Positions 35,054 through 43,538 are shown, counted from the stretch's first letter. The stretch is 64,000 bases of DNA from Lachnospiraceae bacterium UBA7093 (GCA_002492465.1 DKYT01000022.1:42064-106063), one strand, 5' to 3'. Notes: a model not told the origin generated them from the sequence alone. Translations and numbers: made by a program.

Positions 35054-35586
35054 TCCTGCTCCTCCTTATCATATCCTGTTTCCGGCTCCTCCCATGTTCT
35101 GGAAGAAGGGCATTTCCAAACATTGATTCTATTACCGGAAGGATCTTTAATTGCTGCCCCTGTAGACCATCCTTCACTTTCCTTGGGCATATCGCCTAAA
35201 AGCACTGCCCCATGTGCCAGCATATCCTCCAAAGTTTCTTTAATCGGTCTGTCCATATGCAATTCTGCACAAAAAACAGGATCCTCCATTTCTCCTTCCG
35301 CATAATGCGCGGAAACATTCAAATGCCCCGGGACAACGCCCTCATAAGTTTCATAACTGGGACCTGTTGCAATCAATAAGGAAGGGGTTTCACTTCCCTG
35401 AGGCGCGCCTCCTGCCGATTCCGGGAGTTCGAACATATCCCATCCGAACACATTGACATAAAACTTTTGAAATCTTTTGAAATCCTTATATGCCATGCTG
35501 AGGATCCGCATTCTTCCATGAAGATCCTTATTGGGATATTTTTTAGGCGCCCGGTATGGGTATGTATCTGTTGCTTTGTTTGACAT
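35050..35586 (-). CDS. VOC-family (glyoxalase/dioxygenase-fold) protein
   Basis: 178 aa, a single VOC-type domain: LHGRMRILSMAYKDFKRFQK, then HLNVSAHY, and GAAIKDPSGNRINVWKCP at the end, with the usual DPxGN turn. It lies between the GH1 glycosidase and the zinc-ribbon VOC protein in the ROK-to-MFS operon. The two VOC proteins share length and ending (PEY-like acidic tails) and may form a heterodimer. Substrate unknown; a sugar- or aglycone-derived compound is suggested by context only. Confidence 0.83.
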   Translation of the reverse strand: MSNKATDTYPYRAPKKYPNKDLHGRMRILSMAYKDFKRFQKFYVNVFGWDMFELPESAGGAPQGSETPSLLIATGPSYETYEGVVPGHLNVSAHYAEGEMEDPVFCAELHMDRPIKETLEDMLAHGAVLLGDMPKESEGWSTGAAIKDPSGNRINVWKCPSSRTWEEPETGYDKEEQE

Positions 35587-35609
35587 AATGTCTCCTTTCT
35601 TTATGTATT

Positions 35610-37004
35610 TTAATGAAGATTTCTACCATTAGCAGCAATGACTTCTTTATACCATTCAAAACTCTTTTTCTTATAGCGCATCAATGATCCGCTTCCGTCA
35701 TCATTTCTGTCCACATAAATAAAACCATATCTTTTTGAAAGCTGAGAAGTGGATGCGCTCACCAGATCAATGCATCCCCACGCGGTATATCCTATTACCA
35801 CAACGCCATCCTGAATCGCCTCCTCCACCTGACGAAGATGTTCCCTTAAATAATCAATCCGGTAATCATCCTCAACTGTGGGAACGCCATCCTTCCCCAT
35901 CACCAGCTCATCCTTTGCCCCCAGCCCATTTTCAGCAATCAAAAGCGGTTTCTGATACCGGTCATACATCTGGTTAAGCGCATACCGAAGTCCCTTTGGA
36001 TCAATCTGCCATCCCCATTGACTGGACTTTAAATAAGGATTTAAAAGCCCGCTGACCAGATTCCCTTTTCCATCCGCTTTTACACTTTTAGAAGCGCAAA
36101 TACTCATATAATAACTAAAAGAAATAAAATCTACCGTGTGGTTCAGTAAAATCTGCATATCCTCCGATTGCACCTTCAACTGGATCTCTCTCTCCTCGCA
36201 CCATCTTTTAAAGTAATAAGGATACTCTCCCCTGACCTGCACATCCGTAAATAGATAATTCTTATGATCTATATTCATTGCTTCCATTACGTCATCCGGA
36301 TTTGATGTATAAGGATAGACCGGCAGTGCCAATACCATGCACCCAATTCTGTTTTGGGTTGAAATTCTATGTCCTGCCCTGACAGTCATTGCTGATGCCA
36401 CAAGTTCATGATGTACCGCCTGTACCCGTTCGCTTATGGATACATCTTTCTTCCATATGCCTCCGCTTAAAAGAGGTTCTTCTAAGATGGAGTTGATTTC
36501 ATTAAAGGTAAGCCAATATTTAACTTTTCCTTTATATCTTTCAAAAACTGTCTCTGCATAATGTACAAAATAATCTATCGTTTCCCTGCTTAAAAATCCA
36601 TTGTATTTCTGTGCCAGATAAAGAGGGGTCTCGTAATGGGACAAGGTCACGATAGGTTCAATATTATATTTTAAACATTCGTCAAATACACTGTCATAAA
36701 ATTTTAACCCTTCTTCATTGGGTTCTTCCTCATCGCCCCTTGGAAAAATCCTCGACCACGCAATGGACATGCGCAAAGCTTTGAACCCCATTTCTGCAAA
36801 GAGCTTAAGATCTTCCTTATAGCGATGATAAAAATCAATCCCCACTAATTTTAAATTGTTTTCCGTAGGCTCCGATGTGGGCGGTCCAGCTATTCCTTCC
36901 GGCATTACATCCGCAATGGAAAGACCTTTTCCGCCTGCCAGATACGCACCCTCACACTGATTGGCGGCAATTGCTCCTCCCCATAAAAAATCTTCCTGAA
37001 ACAT
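35610..37004 (-). CDS. GH1 beta-glucosidase / 6-phospho-beta-glucosidase family enzyme
   Basis: 464 aa. GH1 signatures: DFLWGGAIAANQCEGAY at the N-terminus, acid/base Glu in YWLTFNEIN, nucleophile Glu in LLIAENGLGA. Cytoplasmic, no signal peptide. I chose ATG 37004; GTG three codons earlier is possible. The gene sits between a ROK protein and two VOC proteins with a ribose-type importer and no PTS, so a non-phosphorylated beta-glucoside, or a glucoside phosphorylated by the ROK kinase, may be the substrate. Confidence 0.92.
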   Translation of the reverse strand: MFQEDFLWGGAIAANQCEGAYLAGGKGLSIADVMPEGIAGPPTSEPTENNLKLVGIDFYHRYKEDLKLFAEMGFKALRMSIAWSRIFPRGDEEEPNEEGLKFYDSVFDECLKYNIEPIVTLSHYETPLYLAQKYNGFLSRETIDYFVHYAETVFERYKGKVKYWLTFNEINSILEEPLLSGGIWKKDVSISERVQAVHHELVASAMTVRAGHRISTQNRIGCMVLALPVYPYTSNPDDVMEAMNIDHKNYLFTDVQVRGEYPYYFKRWCEEREIQLKVQSEDMQILLNHTVDFISFSYYMSICASKSVKADGKGNLVSGLLNPYLKSSQWGWQIDPKGLRYALNQMYDRYQKPLLIAENGLGAKDELVMGKDGVPTVEDDYRIDYLREHLRQVEEAIQDGVVVIGYTAWGCIDLVSASTSQLSKRYGFIYVDRNDDGSGSLMRYKKKSFEWYKEVIAANGRNLH

Positions 37005-37019
37005 CCTGACCACCTCTTT

Positions 37020-37997
37020 CTATCTTTCCCTTTTCGTCATAAAATGATATGCCGCCCCAAGCAGGTTGGTTTCATCCAAATATTTGCAGGCAGTCACATC
37101 TGCTTTTAAAGTGCTATCAATTCCCAGCGAAGTATAAAATCTCTCAAGCTCCAGCTTTAAATCTGAAAACACCTGCTTCCGGGTGCTCAAGCCGCCCCCT
37201 ATGGCAATTCTTTCAGGGGCGTATACCACCTGAATGTTATTTACAAGAGCCGCCAGATTTTCAATAAACTCCCGGTAAATCTTTTCAATTTCCGGCTCTC
37301 CCTCCTCCAACCAGCAAAACATCTGCTTTCCGTCCGCCTTTATTTTCTTTAATTGCCCGTCTTTTAAAGGAGATTCCGGATTCATGCTGTCGATTGCAAG
37401 TAACGTTTCTGCATAATCTTGTACTGAGAGATCAAGCTTTTTTGCCAGGCACATCTTATAAGTCATTCCGATCATTCCTATATCAAAAATAGCGCTGTTC
37501 ATAAAGCCATATTTCCCCGGCTTTAAAATCATATAAGATATTTCGCCGGCGGCAGCGCCTCTCCCATGATGAATTTTTCCTTCTTTTATCATGCCTCCGC
37601 CTATTCCACTGCCAAGCATAATCACAACTCCATCCTGACAGCCTGTCAGGGCGCCCTTCCAAACTTCAGAAAGTGCTCCACAATTTCCATCATTCTCCAC
37701 TGTAACCAAACAATTCAAGTTCCGCAGCAGCTGGGGAATACAAATTCCCCACAGCTTCTGATACATTCCTGAATGAGAAAGGGTGCCTGTTTTAGCATCT
37801 ACATATCCGGGAATGCTGATTGCAACGCCATCCACTTTTGCTTCTACGCCCTTGTATAATTCTTTCACCAGCCTGACGAACTGCTCTCTGCTTTCAAGAG
37901 GCGCCGGTGCTCTGGATATTTCACTTAAACCGCCATTCTGATCTACTATGCCATATTTCACCGAGCTTCCGCCAAAGTCCAAAGACAAGCATCTCAC
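37020..37997 (-). CDS. ROK-family sugar kinase-like protein
   Basis: 325 aa. ATP-binding LDFGGSSVKYGIVD at residues 6-19, TVENDGNCGALSEVW (catalytic Asp in END) and GSGIGGGMI. The CxCGxxGC zinc motif found in most ROK kinases is absent; the region reads GEISYMILKPGKYGFMNSAI. No DNA-binding domain, so more likely a kinase than a repressor. It is the first gene of the nine-gene operon, started by GTG after GAGGTGA. The expected substrate is glucose or the glycoside itself. Confidence 0.87.
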   Translation of the reverse strand: MRCLSLDFGGSSVKYGIVDQNGGLSEISRAPAPLESREQFVRLVKELYKGVEAKVDGVAISIPGYVDAKTGTLSHSGMYQKLWGICIPQLLRNLNCLVTVENDGNCGALSEVWKGALTGCQDGVVIMLGSGIGGGMIKEGKIHHGRGAAAGEISYMILKPGKYGFMNSAIFDIGMIGMTYKMCLAKKLDLSVQDYAETLLAIDSMNPESPLKDGQLKKIKADGKQMFCWLEEGEPEIEKIYREFIENLAALVNNIQVVYAPERIAIGGGLSTRKQVFSDLKLELERFYTSLGIDSTLKADVTACKYLDETNLLGAAYHFMTKRER

Positions 37998-38023
37998 TGT
38001 TAATCACCTCGTTTTTTATTTTC

Positions 38024-38053
38024 TTGACTATAAATCTGTCTATAACATATAAT
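38024..38053 (+). promoter_or_regulatory. Promoter of the TetR-family regulator
   Basis: TTGACT (38024-38029) and TATAAT (38048-38053), 18-bp spacer. GACTAT...ATAGTC arms flank it, and a TATC-TT-GATA palindrome lies near 38080; either could be the TetR operator controlling the divergent ROK-to-MFS operon. Confidence 0.5.
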
Positions 38054-38189
38054 AGTCATATTAAAAAAACAACCAACAATATCTTGATAATATGTTCATT
38101 TTTCATCACTTTTGCCCAAAAATGTTGTAAACTTTTATTTCCCCCATATTTTTTTGTGCATTATTACCATGAAAGAACAGGAGAGCCGC

Positions 38190-38780
38190 ATGAATAAGTC
38201 CGATCAGAAAATCACGCGAAAGACAGACCGAAGAATTGAATTTACACAAAGCCTGATACGCGATACTTTATTTGATTTAATGGAAACTACCCCTGTGGAG
38301 AAGATTACCGTCAGCAGACTTTGTGAAGAAGCATGCATTAATCGGAGCACTTTTTATCTTCACTACAGAGATATCCAGGATGTGGTGGAACAAATCACCA
38401 AAAACTATTACAGCGAAGTTATGGATCTGGTAAATAAAACGCTTCTCACAGAAAAAGATCCAAATGCCCAGATCAATCTCAACAATTTGGTATTCGGAAC
38501 AGAATATGGCATCAAAATATTACGCCATCCTGAGGTTTTTATTTTTGGAGACCAACACAAGCAGGTTGATCAAAACTATGTAAATTATCTTGTTGAAAAT
38601 ACCACTCTTTCTTCCAGAGAAGCCTCATATTTATATTCTTTTATTACCTATGGACTAATGGGTATGGCAAAACAGATGCTGATTAATAATGATTATATAG
38701 AAATGATTGATCAGATGGACAAACTTTACCGTTCAATTATTGAGGGTGGCTTGAAACAATACAGTAAAAAGCTGAATTAA
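38190..38780 (+). CDS. TetR/AcrR-family transcriptional regulator
   Basis: 196 aa. N-terminal TetR helix-turn-helix: RRIEFTQSLIRDTLFDLMET, then EKITVSRLCEEACINRSTFYLHYRDIQDV. The C-terminal domain resembles the TetR_C_24/DhaS-like group. AGGAGA precedes the ATG at 38190. It is divergent from the nine-gene glycoside operon and is its probable regulator, which is unusual because such operons more often use LacI, GntR or AraC regulators. Confidence 0.9.
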   Translation: MNKSDQKITRKTDRRIEFTQSLIRDTLFDLMETTPVEKITVSRLCEEACINRSTFYLHYRDIQDVVEQITKNYYSEVMDLVNKTLLTEKDPNAQINLNNLVFGTEYGIKILRHPEVFIFGDQHKQVDQNYVNYLVENTTLSSREASYLYSFITYGLMGMAKQMLINNDYIEMIDQMDKLYRSIIEGGLKQYSKKLN

Positions 38781-38781
38781 T

Positions 38782-38820
38782 AAAGGGTGCCTCTGTTCTC
38801 GGCAGTGGCACCCTTTGTTT
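38782..38820. terminator. Bidirectional terminator between TetR and GH13 genes
   Basis: AAAGGGTGCC (38782-38791) pairs with GGCACCCTTT (38807-38816) across a 15-nt loop, followed by GTTTT on the plus strand. It serves both convergent genes. Confidence 0.8.
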
Positions 38821-38838
38821 TACGATTTTCTTTTCATG

Positions 38839-40149
38839 TTACCGTTCCATCTTCCAAAAATATGCGCTGTAAGGCGGAAGCTGACTTCCTCCTCCAAAAT
38901 CATGCATTTCCCCGCTGATCAGATCTACCGCCTGACCGCAGCCGGCATCAAAATGCGCCGTAAAAGCTTCGCTGTCCGCATTGATAGCGACCAGAACTCT
39001 TTCTCCCTCTGCCTTTCTCTCAAAAATGCACTGTTTATTAGTCAGTACAATGGATTTAAAATCTCCGTAATTTAAAGCCTGAGATTCTTTTTTTGCCTTT
39101 GCAAGCCTGCTGATCCACTCGGACAGTTCATTAAATTCCGGCTCCTCGAAGCAGGCGCGGAGCGCCGGGTCTCCCTGGCTTTTATTGCCCTCTGCCCCCC
39201 ACTCGCTTCCATAATAGATACAGGGGATGCCGGGCATTCCAAAACACAGGGCATAGATCAGGGGAAGATGCTTTTTATTGCTCAGGATACTTGCCACTCT
39301 GGTCACATCATGATTGTCCACAAAAGAAAGAAGATGCTTTCCTCTATACAGAGTCCAGTTTTCCGGTCCAAACTGCCGCAGCAGGGAATGAACGATCTCA
39401 AACATATTCATGCTGTTGAAGCTGGAAAAGAGCCCCTTGTAGCATTCGTAATTGGTCGCGGAATGCAGCATAGCATCGTTCATCAGTCGGTTATAATCTC
39501 CGTGAAGCATTTCGCCCAAAAGATAGAAGTCCGGCTTCAAGCCCTCCGTGAAGGCGCGCAGCCTTCTTACAAAATTTTCATCCAGGCAATATGCCACATC
39601 CAAACGCAGCCCGTCAATGTCAAAGGTATCCACCCAGTATTTCACTGCATCCAAAAGATGTTCCACAACCTCGTTATTCTGGAGATTCAGTTTAACCAGA
39701 TCGTAGTTTCCTTCCCAGCCTTCGTACCAAAGCCCATCATTATAATTGGAATTTCCCTCCAGGCTGATATGAAACCAATGAAGATAGGGAGAATTCTCCC
39801 TGTTTTTCACTACGTCCTGAAACTGATAAAAACCTCTTCCCACATGATTGAACACACCGTCCAATACTACCTTGATTCCGTTTTCATGAAGCTTTTGGCA
39901 AACCTCCTTAAAATCCTCGTTGGTTCCAAGACGGGTATCAATTTTTTTATAATCCCTGGTATTGTAACCGTGCGTATCCGATTCAAAAACCGGAGAAAAA
40001 TAAATTGCATTGGCTCCCAGCTTCTTTATATGAGGAATCCAATCCTCCACCTTTTTGATCCTGCTTACAGGCACGCCGTCATTCTCAAATGGCGCGCCGC
40101 AAAAACCAAGGGGATAAATCTGATAAAAAACACTTTCATATGCCCACAT
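38839..40149 (-). CDS. GH13 alpha-amylase family enzyme
   Basis: 436 aa, cytoplasmic. GH13 regions: GVFNHVGR (region I), GLRLDVA with nucleophile Asp (II), LLGEMLHGD with acid/base Glu (III), FVDNHD (IV). The N-terminal start (YESVFYQIYPLGFCGAP) without an extra domain and the short C-terminal sheet fit the maltodextrin-degrading cyclomaltodextrinase/amylopullulanase-like group of Clostridia. Substrates are probably imported maltodextrins. It stands alone; about 900 bp without genes lie upstream. Confidence 0.92.
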   Translation of the reverse strand: MWAYESVFYQIYPLGFCGAPFENDGVPVSRIKKVEDWIPHIKKLGANAIYFSPVFESDTHGYNTRDYKKIDTRLGTNEDFKEVCQKLHENGIKVVLDGVFNHVGRGFYQFQDVVKNRENSPYLHWFHISLEGNSNYNDGLWYEGWEGNYDLVKLNLQNNEVVEHLLDAVKYWVDTFDIDGLRLDVAYCLDENFVRRLRAFTEGLKPDFYLLGEMLHGDYNRLMNDAMLHSATNYECYKGLFSSFNSMNMFEIVHSLLRQFGPENWTLYRGKHLLSFVDNHDVTRVASILSNKKHLPLIYALCFGMPGIPCIYYGSEWGAEGNKSQGDPALRACFEEPEFNELSEWISRLAKAKKESQALNYGDFKSIVLTNKQCIFERKAEGERVLVAINADSEAFTAHFDAGCGQAVDLISGEMHDFGGGSQLPPYSAYFWKMER

Positions 40150-40287
40150 TTCTTACGCCTCCTAAACTTATGCCAAATTTATTTATGGCAGCATACCATC
40201 TTTGCCGCCGCTTTTGACCTTCACCCAGTTTACCACATTTTCATTTTTGTGTACATGCCTCCCGAAAAATATATTAGCTTTCGCCTG

Positions 40288-40664
40288 TTCAAGAGTTACA
40301 GCCCGAACCCATACAAGGGTATACGCTAAGGCATGGCAGCGGTGAGCGGAGGCGGCAGGGGAACAGGGCATAGCGCATATAGATTTCAGGGCTGAGGCCA
40401 AAATCGGATTTCACTAACGGAATGGAAAAGACTTTCGAAAACTTTTCGGGTCGGGGTCCGGCGGCATCCTTGCCGCTGACTCCTGATTCCGCCGTCCGTG
40501 GCGGAATCTCCCTTGGTGTTCTACCATTCCGTAAGTGAAATGACCGATTTCTTGCCAAGTCCCTGAAATCTATATGCGCTATGCCCTGTTCCCCTGCCGC
40601 CTCCGCTCACCGCTGCCATGCCTTAGCGTATATCCTTGTATGGGTTCGGGCTGTGACTCTTGAA
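40288..40664 (+). repeat. Long hairpin element, copy 2 (104-bp arms, structured apex)
   Basis: Outer arms 40288-40391 and 40561-40664 are reverse complements with only two differences, both G-U compatible in a plus-strand RNA. Inner arms 40396-40425 and 40524-40557 continue the fold with a TC bulge on one side. The apex (40426-40523) holds two perfect small hairpins, GCGGCA-TCCT-TGCCGC (40461-40476) and GATTCCGCC-GTCCGT-GGCGGAATC (40485-40508). No open reading frame of note. It is homologous, in opposite orientation, to the element at 1-196. It could be a structured RNA or a mobile hairpin element; the type is not recognised. Confidence 0.88.
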
Positions 40665-40982
40665 ACCGTGGAATATCCCTGTGATACGGAGTTGGTCAAT
40701 TTGAGATGAAATTTTATTGACTCAATAAGTATTTTTTAAATTTGAATACTTGCACTTGCATTTTTTTCGCAAACATCGTTCGCATGTTTTTTTACAAAAA
40801 GACTTTAAAAAACCGAGAAATCCCCAATTTCCACAGAGTTATCCACAATGACATATATGTCATTTTGAATGAACCGGTTACTTTTTTTTACAAAATGCGA
40901 CGTCATTTTGAGGATATCCTGCGTTTTTCGAGTTATTTCATCCTTTTTTAGTCAATTTCCACCTGTTTTCGATTTATCCGCC
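40665..40982. other. Gene-free AT-rich stretch with DnaA-box-like site and palindrome
   Basis: About 320 bp without a credible gene. It holds TTATCCACA (40839-40847), the consensus DnaA box, directly abutting an 18-bp perfect palindrome AATGACATATATGTCATT (40847-40864), and a repeated GTCATTTTGA (two copies, about 40 bp apart). A second TTATCCACA is at 41036-41044 inside the helicase terminator loop. No dnaA, dnaN or rep gene is near. Confidence 0.5.
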
Positions 40983-41014
40983 AAACGCCAGCACGCTTTG
41001 CGAGCCGGCTTATT
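40983..41014 (-). repeat. Terminator-associated tag, copy 2
   Basis: Minus strand AATAAGCCGGCTCGCAAAGC followed by GTGCTGGCGTTT. It lies 7 bp beyond the terminator of the helicase gene. Confidence 0.8.
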
Positions 41015-41021
41015 GGACAAA

Positions 41022-41051
41022 AAAGGCATGTGAAGTTATCCACATACCTTT
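41022..41051 (-). terminator. Terminator after the helicase gene
   Basis: Minus-strand stem AAAGGTATGTG / CACATGCCTTT (one U-G pair, 8-nt loop) followed by a TTTTTT run; it begins at the base after the stop codon. Confidence 0.85.
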
Positions 41052-43475
41052 CTACAGCCATTCGTTCCAAAAACGTTCTATCCGCTTTTCCACCTGCTCC
41101 AGGGACACCGCTTCGTACTCCTGCCATTCTCTGGGAAACATCCTCAGATACGAAGAAGTGAGAAATCTTTCATCCAAAAGCGCTACGATTCCCACATCCT
41201 CCACCGTCCTTATGACTCTGCCTGCCGCCTGCAATACCTTATTCATTCCCGGATATTTGTAGGCAAAGTCAAAGCCGTTATCTCCCTGGGCGTCAAAATA
41301 CTTTTTCAGGATCTCCCGCTCCGTGCAGACCTGGGGAAGTCCTGTTCCCACAATAACCGCGCCAATCAGGCTGTCCTTTTTCAGGTCAATGCCCTCGCTG
41401 AATATACCGCCAAGCACACAAAAGCCCAACAGGGTGCCGCCGTTCTCCCTCTGTTCGGAAAAGTTTAGTAGAAACGCCTCCCTGCTTTCTTCATCCATGC
41501 GCTCTTCCTGCACCAGACATTCCGTCCCCCCATCCCTCATGAAGTAGCTGCAGTAGACCTCATATACCTTCCTGAGAAATGCATGAGAGGGGAAAAAGAC
41601 CATGTAATTTCCCTCTCTTCCGGATACAATCCTGTCAATGTAAGCTGCAATGTTATAATATTCCCCGTCGGATCGTCTGGTATACTTACTGGTCACATCC
41701 TTTGCCACAAACAGCCCCTTTTTCCTGGGATCAAAAACAGAATGGGCGTAAACCTCATAATCTCCTTCCTGCGCCCCAAGAAGCTGTTTGTAATATTGAA
41801 TGGGAAGGAGGGTTGCCGAAAACAGCACCGTGCTTCTGCCCCTCATCATACATTCTCTTAAATTTCCAGAAGGATTCACGCAGAAAAGCTTTATCACAAA
41901 TCCACCGTCGGATTCCAGTTGGGTGTAAATTACATAGTTCTCATCCAGTTTGTCATTGATTAAAAGAAAATGAGAAACTTCAAAATAAAAATCAAGCACA
42001 TCTTTTCTCACAGGGCTTTCCTCATGCTCCTCCAGATATGTTTCCATAACGGAGGAAAGCCTCACAAGAGCGCGCACAAAAGGCGCGGCATCTGTTTCAT
42101 CCAGATATGCGTAATCCTCGCATTCCCGTTTCAGCTCCAAAAGCTCCCGGTTGCACTTCTCCAACTGCCGGTACATCTTCTCGTCATACTCTTTGACAAT
42201 TCTTTTCAGTCCCAGGAAATCCTCCTTTCGGAGCAGGGCGCTGTACATTTCTCTCCCCCGGTCAACCAAATTATGCGCCTCGTCTATGAGAAACAGATAG
42301 TCCTCTCTGACACCCTCGGAAAAAAAGCGTTTCAAATATACATGCGGATCAAACAGGTAATTGTAGTCTCCAATGATTACATCGGAAAACAGACTCATAT
42401 CAAGACTCATCTCAAAAGGACACACCTTATGCCGGCGGGCATACTCCTCTATTGTCTCCCGATTAAAGTTGTCTCTATGGGTCAATAAGTCGTAAATGGC
42501 ATCGTTAATTCGGTCAAAATGTCCCTTTGCATAAGGGCAATACTCTGGATTACACTCTCTTTCCTCCATAAAACATATTTTGTCCTTAGCAGTCAATATA
42601 ACCGATTTCAGCATGAGCCCTTTCCTGCGCATCAACTCAATGGTGTCGTCCGCTACCGTTCTGGTAATGGTCTTTGCCGTCAGATAAAAAATCCGTTCTC
42701 CCATCCCCTCTCCCATCGCTTTCACTGCCGGAAAGAGGGCGGATATGGTTTTCCCCACTCCGGTGGGGGCTTCAATAAATAATTTTCTTTTGTGGTAAAT
42801 GGTTTGATAAACATAAGAGGCAAGCTCCTTCTGCCCTTCCCTGTAAGCAAAGGGGAAGGAAAGCTCCTTGATGGACCTGGTACGCCGCTTTTGCCACTGA
42901 AATTGAAAGTCCGCCCACTTCCGGTATTCTATCATCAGTCCGCCAAACCATTCCTCCAGCTCCTCCATATCATACTCAAAATGAAAATAACGAAGCTCTT
43001 CTGTGTCAATATTACAATAGGTAATTCTTACCCTGATATGTCTTAAATTGTTCTGGCTTCCATAAAAATACGCATAGCACTTTGCCTGCGCCAAATGAAC
43101 CGGCACCGCTTCCCTGATCTTATGCAGCTCTCTGTAGGTTCCTTTGATCTCGTCAACGGTAACTGTCACCATATCTCTGTATGCTGCCGGGATCTCTCCG
43201 CCTGTCAGTTCCGGTGTCTGTGCCAAATCACCGCCCTGTTGAACGATAATGCCATCTGCACGCCCTTCCACGCAAATGGCGTAATCATCCGTCTCATAGC
43301 GATAGTTCAGAGAAACCTCCGCATGATAATCTGCCCCCATCCGCCGCTGGATCATTCGATGAATTCTCCCGCCTTCCTGCATGGCATTTTCCGGAGCCGC
43401 TGCTCTTCGATTGTCGATATTCCCGGAACGCAGGATAAATTCCACAAGGTTCCTGACCGATATGTGTATCTCCAT
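41052..43475 (-). CDS. Nuclease-like domain plus DinG/XPD-type FeS helicase
   Basis: 807 aa. Residues about 1-200 carry a PD-(D/E)xK nuclease-like region (VDEIKGT, then AQAKCYAYFYG). The helicase follows with Walker A EAPTGVGKT, an iron-sulfur cysteine cluster (CFMEERECNPEYC, a fourth Cys in KVCPFE), DEAH box FLIDEAHNLVDRGREMY and, near the end, the motif VI AAGRVIRT. It should unwind DNA or R-loop structures in repair. Possible start also at 43487. The order, nuclease before helicase, resembles AddB/DinG-type architecture without a CRISPR locus nearby. A terminator follows the stop directly. Confidence 0.9.
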   Translation of the reverse strand: MEIHISVRNLVEFILRSGNIDNRRAAAPENAMQEGGRIHRMIQRRMGADYHAEVSLNYRYETDDYAICVEGRADGIIVQQGGDLAQTPELTGGEIPAAYRDMVTVTVDEIKGTYRELHKIREAVPVHLAQAKCYAYFYGSQNNLRHIRVRITYCNIDTEELRYFHFEYDMEELEEWFGGLMIEYRKWADFQFQWQKRRTRSIKELSFPFAYREGQKELASYVYQTIYHKRKLFIEAPTGVGKTISALFPAVKAMGEGMGERIFYLTAKTITRTVADDTIELMRRKGLMLKSVILTAKDKICFMEERECNPEYCPYAKGHFDRINDAIYDLLTHRDNFNRETIEEYARRHKVCPFEMSLDMSLFSDVIIGDYNYLFDPHVYLKRFFSEGVREDYLFLIDEAHNLVDRGREMYSALLRKEDFLGLKRIVKEYDEKMYRQLEKCNRELLELKRECEDYAYLDETDAAPFVRALVRLSSVMETYLEEHEESPVRKDVLDFYFEVSHFLLINDKLDENYVIYTQLESDGGFVIKLFCVNPSGNLRECMMRGRSTVLFSATLLPIQYYKQLLGAQEGDYEVYAHSVFDPRKKGLFVAKDVTSKYTRRSDGEYYNIAAYIDRIVSGREGNYMVFFPSHAFLRKVYEVYCSYFMRDGGTECLVQEERMDEESREAFLLNFSEQRENGGTLLGFCVLGGIFSEGIDLKKDSLIGAVIVGTGLPQVCTEREILKKYFDAQGDNGFDFAYKYPGMNKVLQAAGRVIRTVEDVGIVALLDERFLTSSYLRMFPREWQEYEAVSLEQVEKRIERFWNEWL

Positions 43476-43538
43476 TTCTTCTTCCATTCCGAAGCCTTTC
43501 CATTTGCTCCTTTGTTTCTCTTTTATATTAACAGAAAA

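Noticed and set aside
39268..40329. 353-codon plus-strand reading frame opposite the GH13 gene
   Set aside because: It is antisense to a gene with all four GH13 motifs and has no ribosome site or recognisable domain.
40288..40664. Invertible DNA switch flanked by inverted repeats
   Set aside because: The enclosed segment is itself nearly palindromic and holds no promoter, and no site-specific recombinase gene is nearby, so inversion would change little.
40665..41050. Chromosomal or plasmid replication origin
   Set aside because: Only two DnaA-box words and no dnaA, dnaN, rep or par gene; one box is part of a terminator loop.
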